DNA of 5,149 nucleotides from DATEMK01 sp035275625 (GTDB lineage Bacteria; Bacteroidota; Bacteroidia; AKYH767-A; OLB10). Shown here piece by piece: positions 5,055 to 5,149 of this stretch. Made by a program: the position numbers and the translations under genes. The stretch lies in contig DATEMK010000253.1 in NCBI GenBank assembly GCA_035275625.1, positions 1 through 5,149 on the forward strand, in the 5' to 3' direction. How positions within the stretch are numbered: the stretch's first letter is position 1; the number at the start of each line of letters is the position of its first letter. Below the pieces are notes generated by a model, which was given only the letters and a program-made list of their open reading frames with translations, did not search any database and had not been told where the DNA came from.

Positions 5055-5149
5055 AGTTTATCGGAATTAATTAATTTTTTCGATTCAAATATAAACTTTT
5101 ATTTTTTATCACAGAAAGAAAAAACGGCCTGGCATTTTTTTATTTTTCT

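Noticed and set aside
5120..5143. A-run, GGCCTGGC, T-run resembling a terminator near the right edge
   Set aside because: The G/C core does not fold into a stem with a loop of at least three bases without mismatches.

Overview
The window looks like chromosomal DNA from a member of the Bacteroidota. It is AT-rich. Several genes have a TAnnTTTG -7 box instead of a sigma70-type -10, and start codons lack strong Shine-Dalgarno sequences. The protein families also fit: a TonB C-terminal domain joined to TPRs, and a ParE-type toxin with a short 'DWWDTLT' antitoxin. These assignments come from reading the sequence; no database search was run.

Layout: the left part is on the + strand. It holds a secreted TonB-C/TPR protein (119-766) and its terminator (848-880). 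A small hairpin repeat follows, flanked by a perfect 21-bp direct repeat. Next come an unknown multi-spanning membrane protein (1011-1466) and a tRNA-Gln(CUG) gene (1508-1583) with a promoter just upstream. The rest is on the - strand and, read in its own direction, runs cas6 (4921-4187), a GT51 peptidoglycan glycosyltransferase with a long non-catalytic N-terminal region (4095-2161), an antitoxin (2102-1866) and a ParE-like toxin (1888-1592). The toxin converges on the tRNA gene.

How the genes relate: antitoxin and toxin overlap by 23 nt and share a promoter, as usual for a type II module. The toxin is interrupted by one in-frame TAG codon; beyond it the same frame encodes the missing last strand of the ParE fold, so the module is probably a recent pseudogene. 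The cas6 gene stands alone here, with no other cas gene and no CRISPR array. The whole gap between cas6 and the glycosyltransferase gene is filled by a palindrome made of opposed 7-bp tandem repeats.

I see no convincing new multi-gene system. The points most worth a second look are the amber-interrupted toxin, the hairpin element flanked by a duplicated terminator arm, and the cas6/GT51 intergenic palindrome.
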